DNA of 64,000 bases from Opisthocomus hoazin (Eukaryota > Chordata > Aves > Opisthocomiformes > Opisthocomidae): NCBI RefSeq assembly GCF_030867145.1, contig NC_134414.1, forward strand, positions 75,630,504 through 75,694,503, given 5' to 3'. The position numbers and the translations under genes are program-made. A model generated the notes under the pieces. That model searched no databases. It saw only the letters and a program-made list of their open reading frames with translations, and was not told the origin of the DNA. This document shows positions 1 to 14,400 of the stretch, piece after piece (the first letter of the stretch is position 1; every line of letters starts with the position of its first letter).

Positions 1-3000
1 AAATCCTTCTAGGTCTGACGCTGCTGTGTAGGTCTGGGTACTAGGCTGTTTTGGTTGTTTTTTTTTAATAATATTGTGAAAATGAGAAGTTGGTAAATGG
101 GAAGAAAAATAAAACAAGGGAAAGACGTCATTAATCCTGAGACTGTGACTTACATGCCAGTAGTAAAAAGGGAAATAACACATCGACACAGACCCCAAAA
201 ACTGGCAAAGTGAAGAAAACTGGATTGGAGAGGAATTACTAGAGTTGATACTGTTTATTTTTACACCAAAACAGCCTGTTTTGTGGATGAGAATATCCAA
301 CATTTGGACGGGAATTGCCTTTATAGGCTAGCACGATACAGCAGGGCAGTGGACGATGCTTGACCCTGGAGCTTGTTGAAAAAGATGCAGTGAAGCTCAG
401 AACAGCATGAGGTGCTGAAGGTTGCGTGGAGTTTCTCTCCGCATTTGCAGCACATGCTGCTTTTTGTTGCCACCAGCCCTGTGCAGCTGGTCCCACGGAT
501 GCTGAAGAGTTTCGCCACCGGTGAAAGGTCTTTAAATCCAGGCAGAGATTTGCCTGAGACAGCAGAGCAGGGTGTGATATTCCATTATCTCTGCTTCACC
601 CAGGGCTTATGAGACCGCAGCAGCAGCATCACTCCCCTCCACCACCGCTCGAGCTGTGCTGTTCCTGCTGGTATCCTCACTAGAAGGAGCTCCTTCTGAG
701 GGCATGGCCGGGGATGTTGCCATATTGAGAAAAACATTCCCGAGTCTCAAAGCTGCCTGGGGAGGGAGGGGGGTCCCCTCGCCCAGGGAGAGAGATGGAG
801 GAGAGGTGAAGGTGCGTCCCTGGCGCCGCGGTGTCTCGTCATGGCTCTGCCCTGACAGCTCAATGCATCTGCTCCCGCTTCAGAACAATCTTCTGTCGGG
901 TCGCTCCGCACCATTTCAGCGATAGCACAAAGAGAAAGCACGGACGCTGCACTTGCCTGGTTGCAACGGATCCATGGAGGACCTTCCCGCAGTGCAGTGC
1001 CCCCACCAACGCCTCACCGCCCGCGCCGCGCCGTGCCATCTGCACCCGGGTGTACTTTCATCTCTTTAATTCTGCTCGCAGGCACTGTCTGTTTTGCCAG
1101 ATGCCGTGCTAACAGCGTTTCACGTGACAAAGCGCATGCTATTTTATACATCAGGATGGTAACTCACATAATTCAGTTTGTTTACCTTTTAATCCATTTA
1201 TTGATTACTACTGGAAATTACTGCCAGAGCAAGGAACCGCTCAGGCTACCCACAGTGCGCGGTTTGGGAAAGAGAGGCATTGGCAGTCACACCGCGCAGG
1301 TTCGCAACAGCTCGGGTAGTTCATACGGGTGTTAGTGACAGTTTGGTTTTACTTTTGCTGTAGCAGGCACTGGGACTTGTTAACAGCTTTGACTTATGCA
1401 GTTGTACGTCATCTGTTAATATTAATCCAACTTTATCTATATAGTAGGAAAAGATCTATCTTTATTGCTGTTATCAAAACTCTGCTTTCACAATGAAAAA
1501 AAAATACGCGGATTTGAACAAATAGGAATTTTCACCATATCATAACTTTAGCTCCATTTTTAGGGATTCCCTAAAAATCATGAGCTCATATTTTTGTACT
1601 TCATTTTTTGACCTCTCTTCGATACCAAGGAAGCATTTCTGGAAGACGTTACTGTGATGATTTCAGTAACTGGATCTCCTGTGAGCAATGTTATAGGTGT
1701 TATCTAGTAAATATGATCAAAAAATCAAAATTGTTGGGGGAAAAATAATAAATGTATTAATAAGTATTTGTCCGTAATTTTCATGGCTGTTTTAGTTTGA
1801 TAGACATTTTCAGCAGATTAAAAAAAAATGTCATATTCTACTGCTGATATTTTATTTTGATGGAGATTAACTCTGTGCAGAGGAGCTCTTCGGTTGCATA
1901 CTTCTTAAATTTTCTCAGACACAGTCCAGGTAACAGTATTGTAAAATCTGTGTTTCTGGTTCAGAAGAAAAGTACAAATTTCACCCTTCTTCCTAGCCAC
2001 TTCTCTAAAACAGACAAAGGTTTTCTCCAATTTTCCCCAAAGTACAGTACAGGAGACTTAAACACAGGCCATCTTACTGACATACATCAGTGCATTACTA
2101 AAATAAACTTGTCAAAAATTATAGTAGTTCCATTAGAACAAAGAAGGCAGTTTTGAGGTTATCTCAGGTAAAAAGGCGGTTCCTCTTGGCATCTGCAGTT
2201 GCATGGGAATCACAGTAATGCAGGGAAAACCTGTGCTGAGGGTACATGTCACCGGGATTTTCAAAGAGCTAAGAGAGAACAGACACAAAAGAGGTGAGAT
2301 AAATCTTTTATACTTCTTTAGAAATAGCTTCCTTGGAGATTAAAGGATTATAAAACACAAAGATTCTTGACTGAGAGTTGTTTTCTTTGGGAGGGGAGCT
2401 GGTGGCTCACCTGCATGCGTTGTGCTAACAAACATTTCTCAAAATTTCTCTTCCATTAGAGGTTAGAGCTTTGTCATCAGGGCCTTGAGCATGTAACTCT
2501 GTCTCTAAATCCATTAATTAGTGAAAGAATATCTCAGCTATCGAGTGATTTATTATACGAAATCAATAGTCCATTGAGGATATGTTTTTCCACAGCCTTT
2601 TCCAGGGCTGCTTAGCAACCGTCCCCATAAACCAGGTCTACCAGAGGCATTACACCTTCCTCATACGGGCGCTTTAATGGCAGCAAATTTACTTGTGCAG
2701 GTCTGACCTTTGGTAAGCTGCTTTAAGGCCCTTAGGATGTTAACTGTTGTGTCTGCACAGCTCTGTTTTTAAATTGGAAAGGGCTGCGAAAGGGCACAGT
2801 TACCAGCACCCACCTAATTTTCCAGAAATAGAGGAGCAGCAGGAGCCGCAGCCTTCACGACCACGGGCGCGGAGCACAAAGGGAAAGGAGCATCGCTCTT
2901 TTTTTAATCTTCAGAAGCAGCCCTGTGAATGGAGCAGCAGCGAAGCTGAGCGTGAGTTCGCGATGGAGAGCGGAGACGGCCAGCACTGAATCCGGAGTGA

Positions 3001-6000
3001 CAAACACTGCTCGTAGGGGGTCCCCTGAGGCCGCACGCCGAGGCCGCTGTGCCACAGCACCACTTGCAGTTATTCCAGCTGGAATCCCGGAGGGAGCAAC
3101 CCGCTGCTGCTTCTGCAGGTTATGGGCAACCACCTCGCCAGAGCCAAAGCTGATCTGGGTATCAGAGTAATTGCACCCGCGTGAACGCTCTCCCGAAGTC
3201 TTCTCCTCAGGCCTTCCCCGGCCAGCTGGCGTGTGCACAGGCACTTCTGCTCACCGTGAGTAAGCATCTCTAGCAGGCTCAGCCAGGAAGCTCTGGGAGA
3301 GCGTTTTGTGCCTCGTACCAAATAACGGAGAGGTTTTTGCAGTGCTGCAGGGCACCGGCATTAAATATCATCCCGAAGAACAAAAAAGGGACCCTCCATC
3401 AGCTGCTGCAGGAGGGCTAAGTGATGTTTCTAGTTCCAGAGGGACACTTGTAACCCAGGAAGGCTAATAACACATGAAGTTAATTTTTCCCGTTAATTGA
3501 AATTATAGTGCACTTCTGTTCATAAGACAGGCAAAACCCGAGAGAGAACCCCCCTGGAGAGGGTTTGTGCTGTTTTTTCTTTCTTTCATTGTGTTCCAAA
3601 TGATCTGGGTATCACTGGAAAATGACATCGTTGGGTACATTTGTTGGAAACCCGTAACTGGAGATGACAGATTGGTCTCCATCCCTTAAGGATTAGAACA
3701 ATCTAATTGTTTAATAGCTAAGCAACAGGTTTAATGTTTAAACTGTAAATTCCCTCTTTAGCTCATTCTGCAGCAGGACACTTGGCTGTTGAATGATTTC
3801 TGAGGCCATGTCCCCACTCTGGCTGTCAAAAATAGCCACTGTTCTCAAGTCTAGCACCTCTCACTGCCATGAATACAGAAATACTAATTTAAATGTTTAA
3901 CTTTCGGGGGAAAAAAAGTTAATGACTAAAAGAATGCCTCCAGTTTCAACCTTACAATGGCATCATAACCAACAAGGAGAATTTTCCTTCACAAGCAGAG
4001 TTTGATAGATTTATAAACGTATTTTTAAATGCTTTCCCGTGAGTTCAAGTGCTGGAGTTGGTGACTGAAGTGATTCCTTTAGTGCTATAGCCTATATTTA
4101 CAACTCTGGCAACCTTTAAATCATAGAGGCGTAACCTCTGTTTGCAAAGGGCAAGGTAAAGGCTGACACAGTCCTGGAGTTCTGGGAGGCCTTCTGCTAA
4201 GCTGCATTTCTTACTCACACTTTGTCAGTAGATTAATGGCACAAATGTGTTGAACAAATGCTGCTTTCAAAAATGCTGAGGGTTTGCTGTCTGAGTTTTT
4301 TTTCTAAAGAAAATTTAATTTAAAAGTAAATGTTACAATGTTTTTCAAACAGTTCTGAAGCAAGCAAAAAATGTGTCCAAGCTATGCTCTGTCTCAAATC
4401 AAATCAACTGCCACGTTAGTCCTAGACTCGCCTGCTATGACCAGTTCCTGTGGCCCAGGAGCTTTCTGCTGTGTGCTTGCCCTCAGTTCGTAAGCACAGT
4501 CTAAAGACTGCTCCCTCCTTCACTGACATGAGCTGGCTTGTATAGGCTGAGCAGGGTAGGTTTAGGGCCTTGGTAAGTGCTTTTCTAAGACGACTCAGAT
4601 CTGCAACAGGAGTCTAGAAAGGACTACTGGGATGCCTTACAGAGCATCATCCTGTAGCCAGTAGCTGGAATAGCTGGAATTGCTATGCCTATGTGGGTAG
4701 TACAGCGAGCAGTTTACTCCATGGCCACTTCCCACCTTCCCCCTTGTTTCTGACACTTCCTTATGTCTCCCTTTTATACCAAGAACCCACCTGCAAAATA
4801 TGAACACATACACCCTGTGCTCACTCAGACAGAGCTGAACAGCCCCGGTTATATGAAGGGGTTAAATAGTGAGCATATATCATCTACAAGAAGGAGAAAC
4901 CTAGAGTAGGTGATATTTTCTGTACACTATATATAACTTTCTGTTAGGGCTCAGAAATACACATTTCAAGAGTTAATGAATTCTTACTTCTTTTCAGTGG
5001 GTTCAGTTTATGTCTTGCTTAACTTTCCCCAGCTTTCCTTACTTCTTATTTCTCTTTATCCAGTCTACTCACTAAAGTTAATTAGCCATTGCTTGCGTCT
5101 CTTATGATACCATGTTTTCATTGCATAAGGTTAATAAACCCTTGCAGAATCTTTAACTGTTGATCTCAGCTGACTGGCTTTAGGACCAGCAGACAGCTGG
5201 CATGAATGTAGGTTTTCCACATGACTTGGTGGAAGTTTGCCTTTAAATTTTACACAGAATGTTATATATGGCTTTTTTTCAATAAAAGTTCGTCCAGTTC
5301 ATTGTTGTTCCGAAGTCACATGTAGAAATAAACTGTCCTCACCTCTTCACATAATCCTGTCCTTGGGAAAGTTAGCACAGAACAATAAGGTAAGAAATTA
5401 ATGAAAATCATTCATTCAAGACGGAATATCATGGGAAAGTCCACCCTCTCCATTGCTGCGTAAGATTAACCTGTGTTTGGAAGAATACAGTCAGTGAGGC
5501 TGCCAGAGTTAAAAGAAAGACTTTGGTTTGAACTTCCCTGTAGGCACCATAAACATGGAGTCAAAAGGACTATGGCTGTTAAACTCTGCCTCTTCTCTCT
5601 GTAGATAACGGGTACAGCATTCAGCCGCACACCAACCCCCCCCCCCCCAAACCTGCAGCCCCGTCATTAGCACTTCCTTCTGTGCTGGTGAATAGCATCA
5701 GTATGTGGGGTTAACAGAGTCTCAGCCTAAAATATTCAATGTTGCAGTGGTTAGAGCGAGCAGCAGCCAAGCATCAAAACCCTTTGTTTTATAGAAAGAG
5801 CTTTCTCTTGATCTCAGAGATGATATGGTTGAGCCCCATGCCTCATTTAACCTTCCAAAAGAGTGTAAAGAATAATGTACAGTAGTTTCATTATCAGAGT
5901 TTTCCAAATAAAAAATGAAAAGTCATAGGACAAATTACTAATATTATAAAACTTTTAAAGAATTTTAATGGCATTTTAAGTTGGGAAGATGGATGCAGGA

Positions 6001-8274
6001 GCTTTCAGGAATGGAAAATGTGGATGTTTCATTGGAAACCTTCCAGTTGAGTGGAAACTTTTGTTAACAAACTAATGGTTGATGGCTCTGTAGAAACAAA
6101 CTGGACACATTGGCATCATAAGGAAGACAGCAAATTTTCTTTGTCTCAGTGAAATGACTTCAGTTAACTTTAACAGCATTTGATAAACTTTTTAAATGCA
6201 AGACATATGTAATGCACACCACTGGAAAAATCTGATGAACCTTTTCAGTGATCACAATCCTTTGGTGATCAGCAGTATCACTTTGACTCCCATACCCTCG
6301 GTATCTACCTATATTCTGTCTTTGATTACTCTGGAATACTAATAGTTCAGTAGAGAACCAATTTACTGCTTCTACATGGTCTAACAGCTCGCCTCTTTTA
6401 CATTTAGATGCAGAGATTTGATACCTATATCTATACATTTACATACAAACACACACATACATATATGTGTATAATTGTTTTTATATTTTATATACCCTCC
6501 AAGCAATTAGCTCTGATCAACAGTCCTACATGTTACTTCTCCTTTTGTACATCAATGCAGATATTGCAACTGGAATCTGCTCCTGTATTTTTAAATTGTT
6601 ACAGCGAGGCATAGATACTTAAATGTTAGAGTTCCCAACTTAATCCCAAGCATTTACAAGTTATAAAATAAAGCAGTAGGATTTGATCCCACAATTACAT
6701 GTGGTGATCAAAATGTGAGCATACCTTTTAATCAGAGAAAAGGCTACACAGGGAAAACAACCAACCAAACAAACAAAAAAACCCTTCACGAAAACCATTT
6801 TAATAAGTGTAGCAGGAAAGTTCAGAGGAATGGTAAAGTGCCTTCTGATGCCTACAACAAACAAATCTACTCACAGAAGCCATGTCAGGATAGCATTACT
6901 TTATCAAGAAGATTATATCCATTTCCTTGTATTTTAACCTGCCTCTGATTGCTTTCTTGTGCAACAGTCTTTCTTGGAACATTACATCATGGAAAACAAA
7001 GGTGGAGCAATTATGCTCAGGAACATTAACTACCGGTACTTTTTTGAACTCCTCCTGCATGATGCTCCATCTACACCTCCCGAGGAAGGAATCTACTGCC
7101 AAAAAACAGAATTAGCAAAATTTCTAATAGAGTTGGTGAAAGGGGTTATCATCTGTTGATACACAGAGATAAATAAATCCCGTTCGCCATTTGCAGGCAC
7201 CTTGGCAAATGCCAGGAAAATAACAATGCCAGTTCTGAGGAGAGGAGCAGAGGCTGCATGTCTGTCCTGTGCAATCAACTTCTGCTTGTCTTGTGGTGAA
7301 GTAAGTTTGTCACATAAGCAGTTTGGTTCTCGTCTCAGCCTAACCAGCCTGTTGGTGCCAGTCCTGTAATGGTAGCAAAAACCATCCCACAGTGTTTGAA
7401 ATAAACCAGAGCAGCCAGTTATCTGAAAAAACTCAGACTTGTGCTTTCTATTGTAGAAGTCAAATGCCTTAAAGCCTGAATCTGTATGAGGTCCAGCAGC
7501 AGGGGACTAACAAATTTTTGATCCTACATGTAGTGCAGCCCTGGCAGAGGGATCCCCAGACTAGCTCGGGACAATACACACCTGGGCAGATATGTTACTA
7601 GGGCAAAATAGCTGGGCTTCTCAAATGAACATGGGCACAAGACCCACAGATATGTTGATACAGCTGTTCTGGAAATCGCTTTTTTAAAGCTAATGTAAGT
7701 ATCTGGGTACAGAACTACAGTAGAAAGTGTCAGTATGTTCTTAACAACTGTTCACAAGTTCAGCCCTAGCATCACATAAAACGTCTACAGATGCTGCTCA
7801 TAGAAAGACCAAAATCACTAAAACCCCTTCAAGTCCTCGGTAAAAGGTAGTCATAACTTTATTTTCAGTGTGGTCATCTGTCCTTTAGCAATGGCATCTG
7901 TGTCCAAGCTTGTCACCCTGGGCGCTATTTAGGGCTCCTGGAAAGAAGCAGTACAGGCCCATCAATCACTGCCTGTAGATGCTGCCTCTTACAGCTGAGC
8001 ACAAAAGGAGCCCCAGGTTGACAGGCTGGCGCACACATCTGAATCCAGATGTGGTGGCTTCCAACCCCTCATTTGTCCTGCTGCTGCTATTAAAATCATG
8101 GACCAAGCTGAGCAAGGTGCATCCTCCCTCACTGTTCACCACATGTACCTCTTTCATGATTTTTTCTTACAGTGCTTGGATGGAATATAAGTTTTGGCCA
8201 TTGCTAAGAGACTTGCAGCTGTGTGCATTGTCCGGGTCTTCTCCAAGTGACTACTCACAAGAGAGGAAAGGAGT
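1..8274. other. Intergenic, left part; two GC-rich patches
   Basis: Downstream of SLC9A4, no exon supported. Patches at about 600-1,120 and 2,820-3,330 are richer in G/C and CpG than their surroundings and carry 60-130-codon frames on both strands (for example 2,855-3,244 minus) without recognisable homology. A 13-base C run lies at 5,636-5,648. No CR1 copy was seen before 8.27 kb. Confidence 0.5.
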
Positions 8275-8341
8275 CATGGATGAGGGGTTGGACTAGACAA
8301 CCTCCAGAGGTCCCTTCTCAACCATTCTGTGATTCTGTGAT
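8275..8341 (+). mobile_element. CR1 LINE 3' tail, plus orientation
   Basis: A short 3' end: GGGTTGGACTAGACAACCTC, GAGGTCCCTTCTCAACCATT and CTGTGATTCTGTGATG. The repeated TTCTGTGA marks the CR1 terminus. Confidence 0.88.
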
Positions 8342-11300
8342 GAGCAGGGGTTTTACCTACCAACTTTGCAGTGGTTGGTACTCCGGGAGCTACAAAGCCT
8401 TCTCTCCTGGAATTGCACCTCAGGTTTGTCCCACCTGCAGCATGCTAAAGCAGGATGAGCAGAGAGATGCAAATTGCCAAAATCACAATGGTTAAAAGAA
8501 TGGCAGGTTCAGATGCAGTTTTTGGAAATGGGCATAATTGGTAGGGTTCAGAGCTGGCACTGAGCAAAGAAGTTGGCTTCTGACTCAGGAGGTCACTCAA
8601 ACTCTGGGTTTGGACTGTCCCATTCACCCTGAGAAATCATGCTCAAATGCTTCTGTGTGAGGCCAAAACCAGAAAGTATGTAAGTGTCCTCGCTGTAAAA
8701 GATCAAGCAATTGACCCAACCAGCAATTATTGCAGGATCCAGCTAATCTCCACATACACAGAGGAGGAGAAGTTTGGGGCTGTTTGAATGAGGAAATCCT
8801 GCCTTGCTGAACTCAGTTGCAAAAAAATCCAAGCCCAAATATGATTTCACCCTATATTATACTCTTGCCAGTGTGGAGATTTTTGGTTATAGATAAGGAT
8901 CAGCCAGGGTTTATTGCAAAGTTTATTTTGTAGTAAGTCTGTAGCAGTAATTAAAGTTCCAAAACAGTTTTCACATACTAGTAATTTAAAGAAAAGTACA
9001 TCTCTGAAGATGTAATTTTCCATTTTTAATCTCCATCCAAAGATATTCTTTAACTTTGAGCAAATTCCTGTCAAACAGTTATAATTGTATGAAAAAAGAT
9101 ACTTTTCCAGATGTGAAAAAGATGACTGCTGACTTCTTCCTTTCTCATCTATAAGATAAGCCAAAAGAGCTGACCTCTTAAGACTGGTACATAAATAACA
9201 ACTCAGGAAGTTGTTCATAAATGCACTGTAAGAGTAAACTGGAAAAGAACTAAATTATAAAGCCTGAATGCTGGGTAATAACAATGCACAGTAGAAAAAT
9301 GGCAATAAGCTATTTTCATTCTTTTTGAGTCACAACCTGCTTCCTAAACCATACCTGAGGTTGCAAAACTAATATACATGGAACTGGGTCTCAGCTTTAG
9401 CACAGATATCAGAGCGTGGGTGATTTCAGTGTTCAGTGCAAAAGTTGTTGCTATATACAATATTACAAATGTTCATTCTGGAATTATCTCAAGCAACCAA
9501 AAAAAAAAATTGTCCTATCATAAGGTAAGCTTGGCAGAAAATAATTATTCTTTATATAGAATGGTTCTATGTGCTATTCTAATGTAGATATAATTTATTT
9601 AATGTATAAACTCTTCCAGGAATAGAGCCTGTTCTTGGGGTATCTTTAGAAGAGTGGGTGGGTAACTGGAGAACTCTAATATGTAGAGGTCTTTGCAGGA
9701 TGCTAAAAATATTGAGGCAAAGAAATAATTGATCCAACCTAATCACCCAGCTGTGCTTTCCATCCTGACTACTCCCCACAAAAATTTGTCAGACTCATGC
9801 ACAATGAAAAAAAGCAGACATAATTTCCCAAAAGTCAGTGAAGGTCTCTGCCAGCATGATTAATTATATATGGAAGATACATCAATACTCCCTTCATGCC
9901 TGACAGCATGAAGCTCTCAAATAGGTAGCTATAGAATCCTCTAATATCCAGTTAATGGTATCAAAGTGCACTGTTCTGTTATTTCATTTTCTGATTTTAT
10001 CTATATCAAAATAACATATTGCTTTATGTACAGTTTTTGTTTTTTATTAAAACCAGGATGAACATTAAAACCAGGATGAACTTGGGTCTTTCTCCTCCTT
10101 ACACTTGCAGAAATTATTCCCTACAAGGCCTGAATGAGGATACCATAGTGGATACCAGTAAATTGTCCTTACTGATATCTGTTTGTCTCTTGTGAGAAGG
10201 ATGTTTTAGGATCAAAGGGACAGCAGTGGTTCTGGAAAGTATACTAAAAATAAATCTTCTCAAGCTCTGGTGGAGGCACTAACAAATTAAAATACCTGAA
10301 CTGGGAAAACTAAACTCACAGTTTTGTGGTCATTGTCAGACCTGCCATAACACTGGGCATAGAAGGAAAAAGATACCAATCTGTATTTCTGTGGCTCCTA
10401 GAAAAGCCAAAGAGTGTGGGTACCAGTTGCTTACTGGACAGCACCAAAACGTAAAATAACTTTAACAGCGTGAAGTCCTGATCCTCACTTGTGCCTCTGT
10501 TTAACACCAAGTAGTCCTTAGCAAAAGAACAAGTATGAAAAAAAGTAAGGACGTAATACTCCGATTTCCACAAGCTACTTAGCTCTTAATGGAAGATTGC
10601 TTATTGCTTTCAATAACTTCAGTCATACAGGATCAATCCTTAAATGCTTGCTGTAGTGAGACTACTCCCAACCTTGAAGTTAAGCATTAAGGTCCAGATC
10701 CTTGTGGGTATTTATGTGTTTAATTATTTTCCTGGGTCAAAACTAGCCCATAAAGGCATGTTCCAAATTCTTGGTCATAAAGGCATGACAGGTCCTAGAG
10801 ACTTCTCTCTGCCACAGGCAGCCCGCCAACTGGAAAGCTTCTTTGTCTCGAAACTTCAAGAATACTGTGCGTCAGGCTGGCACAGGGAACCGGTCACCAA
10901 ACGCAGATCACGCAATACATACAGGCATGATGTTTTACTATGGTGATATAAACTCCTGGAATGCAGTATAGCACTTGATAAAAACACATCTCCCCTGGCC
11001 TGTTACGTCCTCTATCTTCATGCCAATAGTTTTGAATTCCACACTAAAAAGGAGTAAGTTGTCTAAAAATAATCTTTAAAAGGCAACTGTCCTGATGAGG
11101 GTTCTGACTTCAGTGGGTGTTGGGAAATAGTCGTTTTCATACGCAACCTGAAAGCTGCTCCCTCTTTGCATGGTTTACTTTTGTTCCTGCTTAATCCTAG
11201 CAGAAGAGTTGAACCTGTCACCTTTCCTGTTTGGCTCTTCAAATACATTGCTTAATTCCATCAACAGAGGTCACTGCAGCTCTTTTCCTCTTGGGTGAAA

Positions 11301-11417
11301 GCATGCCTTTTCCAGCGGATAAAGCACAATTAAGGCTCTCATCTAGCAGAATTTTAGTTTATTCATTAGAGACCTGCACAGGAAAATTTGCACCTAGTGT
11401 GAGGCTGGGAAAAAAAC

Positions 11418-11418
<1 letters not shown>
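8342..11418. other. Intergenic, nothing recognised
   Basis: AT-rich sequence with short frames on both strands that match nothing. A direct duplication of AAAACCAGGATGAAC occurs at about 10,050-10,082. Confidence 0.5.

Positions 11419-11477
<59 letters not shown>
11419..11477 (+). repeat. AAT trinucleotide microsatellite
   Basis: About 19 perfect ATA/AAT units. The plus-strand frame across it reads as an Asn run, which is a repeat artefact. Confidence 0.98.
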
Positions 11478-14400
11478 GGTCTTTTGAGCTTTGGAACTTA
11501 ACCTAATTTATGTGAGCCTGTAGTGACGTTTTGAGCTTTGTTGCTACATCTGTCTTTCTTTTCACCACCTGGGAACAAGATCTGTAAATCTGGTCTTGGC
11601 ACTGGCTGTTATATCTGCTCTGCAGCACTTGATAAATCAGCATCAGGCATTTTTGCATTAGGGAAAAGGAAGAAAAAAGCTCCTGAAAGAGCTCCTTCAA
11701 ATTGCTAAGGCTTGATTAACAAATTTGTCAGCAGTCGTCACTTTCATTTGAATCTATGTTTGCACACTTATGAAAATGGTGGGGAAAGATTTTGGGATAT
11801 TTATCATTAAGAGGAATTCAAGCCAAAGTGTCCATTTTGAGCCAGCAGTAATGTGAGCCTTGCAATTTTCTATTGCTAAACCCATTACAGCAGACTGAGT
11901 CAAATACGCTTACAGACAGAGAATCCTTTAGAAATAAACAGAATACAGGAGTCATAGGGAGACACTGTTAAATACATGTATATTACCTTTTTATGTGTAC
12001 ATGCAGAAATAGCTTAGTTTATTAAGTAGGAAAAGAACATTTATCTCAAAGCTAAAGCACTCATAATGCCTAGCTTTGAAAAAGATGCTTTTCATGCACG
12101 GGTGCCAAAATCACTTAAAGGTTGAGGAGAGTGGAATTCCACTTCAGACTCAGTAAGCTGTGTTTAGACGATGACATGAAGGTGTCTGCATGTGGGGTGG
12201 GTGTCTGAGCACCCACTGGAGTCACTGGAGTCTAAGCTGTTCATCGGACCACTGCAAGGTGGCCGTACCCATGTGTTTGACTGGTTTGGGCCACCAGCTG
12301 CCTGGTGCAGATCCCCAACGACTCCATCCCCAGGGGTACAGTCCAGCTCCGGCTGCTGCTCCAGGGAGCAAAGGGCTCCTGTGGCTCCTGTGCCAAATCT
12401 GGCAACTCAGATGGCTTGAAGCACCTGTGCATGACTTATCCCTGTGTGTCTTTATCCCCGTTGCACATATGAGAAAACAGAGGCACAGAAAGCTGAAGAA
12501 ATCTATTCTGGGTCTAGCAGCTGTGCCAAACACCTATAGCCTCCTTTCCTCGCTGGACCGAAATGGAGGAAAAGCAACTTCCAGGGGGTTTTGTTGGAGG
12601 TTCCAAGGATAAAGTGTATTTGCCGTAGCATATTCGCTTTTTACAAGACCCTTCAATGTTACTAAGTTTTTGTAACTATGCAAAACACACAGAACTTGTG
12701 TAGTTTTTTGAAAGTAACAACAGTGAACGTACTAAAGAAAAACGAGTGAAGAATTACATCTCTTTTTACATTATGTATATTTGTATCTTAAATATGGCAA
12801 AATTTTATGATGTCTTTTAGGGCACTGAGTGTTTGTAAACAGTAGGTCCTGGTGCCTGGTTTGAAACAGTGCACAAACAATGTAATTTCTGTGTGGATGT
12901 TTTCTTTTTTGTGGTGAGAGCTGGACCAACAGTTTCAGCCTGTTTTTTTGTTCCTTTCTGTAGGTTTCAGTCACCTGAAAGCCTAAGGGAAGTAAAGGCA
13001 GACGTGGGGTCAGGGGACCAGGATCTCATGTTTGGTTCCTGGCACTGTTCCTATGCTACGTGCACACATGGCTCATTTGCTTTGTGCAAGTTTCTCCACT
13101 TCTCCAGTGGGGTTTTAACACTGGCATAATTCTCAGGATGGCCTGCCTCCGAACTGTCTGTGCCTTGTGTTCACACACTGTGCACCACTGCAAGTACTAT
13201 CAATAGTCAACGTCATGTAATATTGAAGCTGAATATATGTGGGCATATGGCTCTCATTTACATATTGTTTTCTCACCCAGTGCAAGCTTCTGTGACGGGA
13301 AATTTGCCCTTAAAGAAAGGCACGAATAAAGCTAGCTAGAAGGCTATAGGTCTTATTCCAAGATATCTTAGAAAAATAAGAGCCCTTTTATTTTGGCATT
13401 TGTGCACAACTCGTTATTTTCACCCCTTATCACTGCTGATAATACAGTACAGCAAGAAGCAAAACCTGTTAGGCCCAATACTAACTAATAAGTCTAAGTT
13501 AATACCTGACATACACGTCAGTAAAAAAAGCAGTTTAACTTCAGGCTTCTTGTATGATAATTTGATATTTAGCTGAATAAGCTACTGATGGGAAAGCACT
13601 GAGCAGATGTGTAATGATCCGAGCTGTGTTTGCACGTGTAAAAGTGATGCTGCAGATGACTGATACCTGTGACCCCAGCTTACTGTGGCTGTTCTTGCCA
13701 GATACTTCTTTCTTCCTAGCTTTCTCCCACAAGGAAAGTAGAAGAAAAGTCAGGGATGATGTTCAGTTTGGGCGTCTACTCCTGACCAGCTATTCACTGT
13801 TGGTGTGGCCGCAGTCTCCGCAGTCTACCTTGCCAAAGAAAGAAAACTCTGCAAATCAGAGCTTGGCATTGTTTTCTTCAGTCCATGTCTCATTTCTTAC
13901 GATTAAAAGGTAGTATAAACTCAGATTTTTCCAGGAGGAAGGGTGGGCTAGAAATGAACAAGAACCTATATTAACTTTTGAAATTTCACACCTATGAAAC
14001 CAAAGCAGGAAAGAAAAAAGAGTTTCACTTGTGATTAACATTGAGATAGATTCTCAAAAGGAAATAAATTAGGTGAATTAGCTCAACAGATTTCCAGTCC
14101 TCTTAACTGGTTCAGAATATTACTCATGTTACCTTACACCTCTAATTTTAAGGTTCTTAAGTACAGTCAGTTTGGCAAAACAATAAACGTAATTGTCCTA
14201 CCTAAAAAGCAAACAAAATATAAAGATAAGATTATCTGATTTTCCACTCTTAATATTTGTGTTCTATCCACATATGTAGATAGAAAATTAGAAAAAGTAC
14301 CTATGAAGAAAGGAAGCTTGGAAATACTTGTTATATTTTCCAGAGTTTCCCACAGGCTTTTAAATACTAGTTTCCATTCATGCATGACAATAAAATGTGA

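Noticed and set aside
11231-11506. 91-codon plus-strand frame with an Asn run
   Set aside because: An artefact of the AAT microsatellite.
12190-12612. 140-codon plus-strand frame as a possible gene
   Set aside because: No domain, low-complexity composition, and overlap with a likely MIR fossil.
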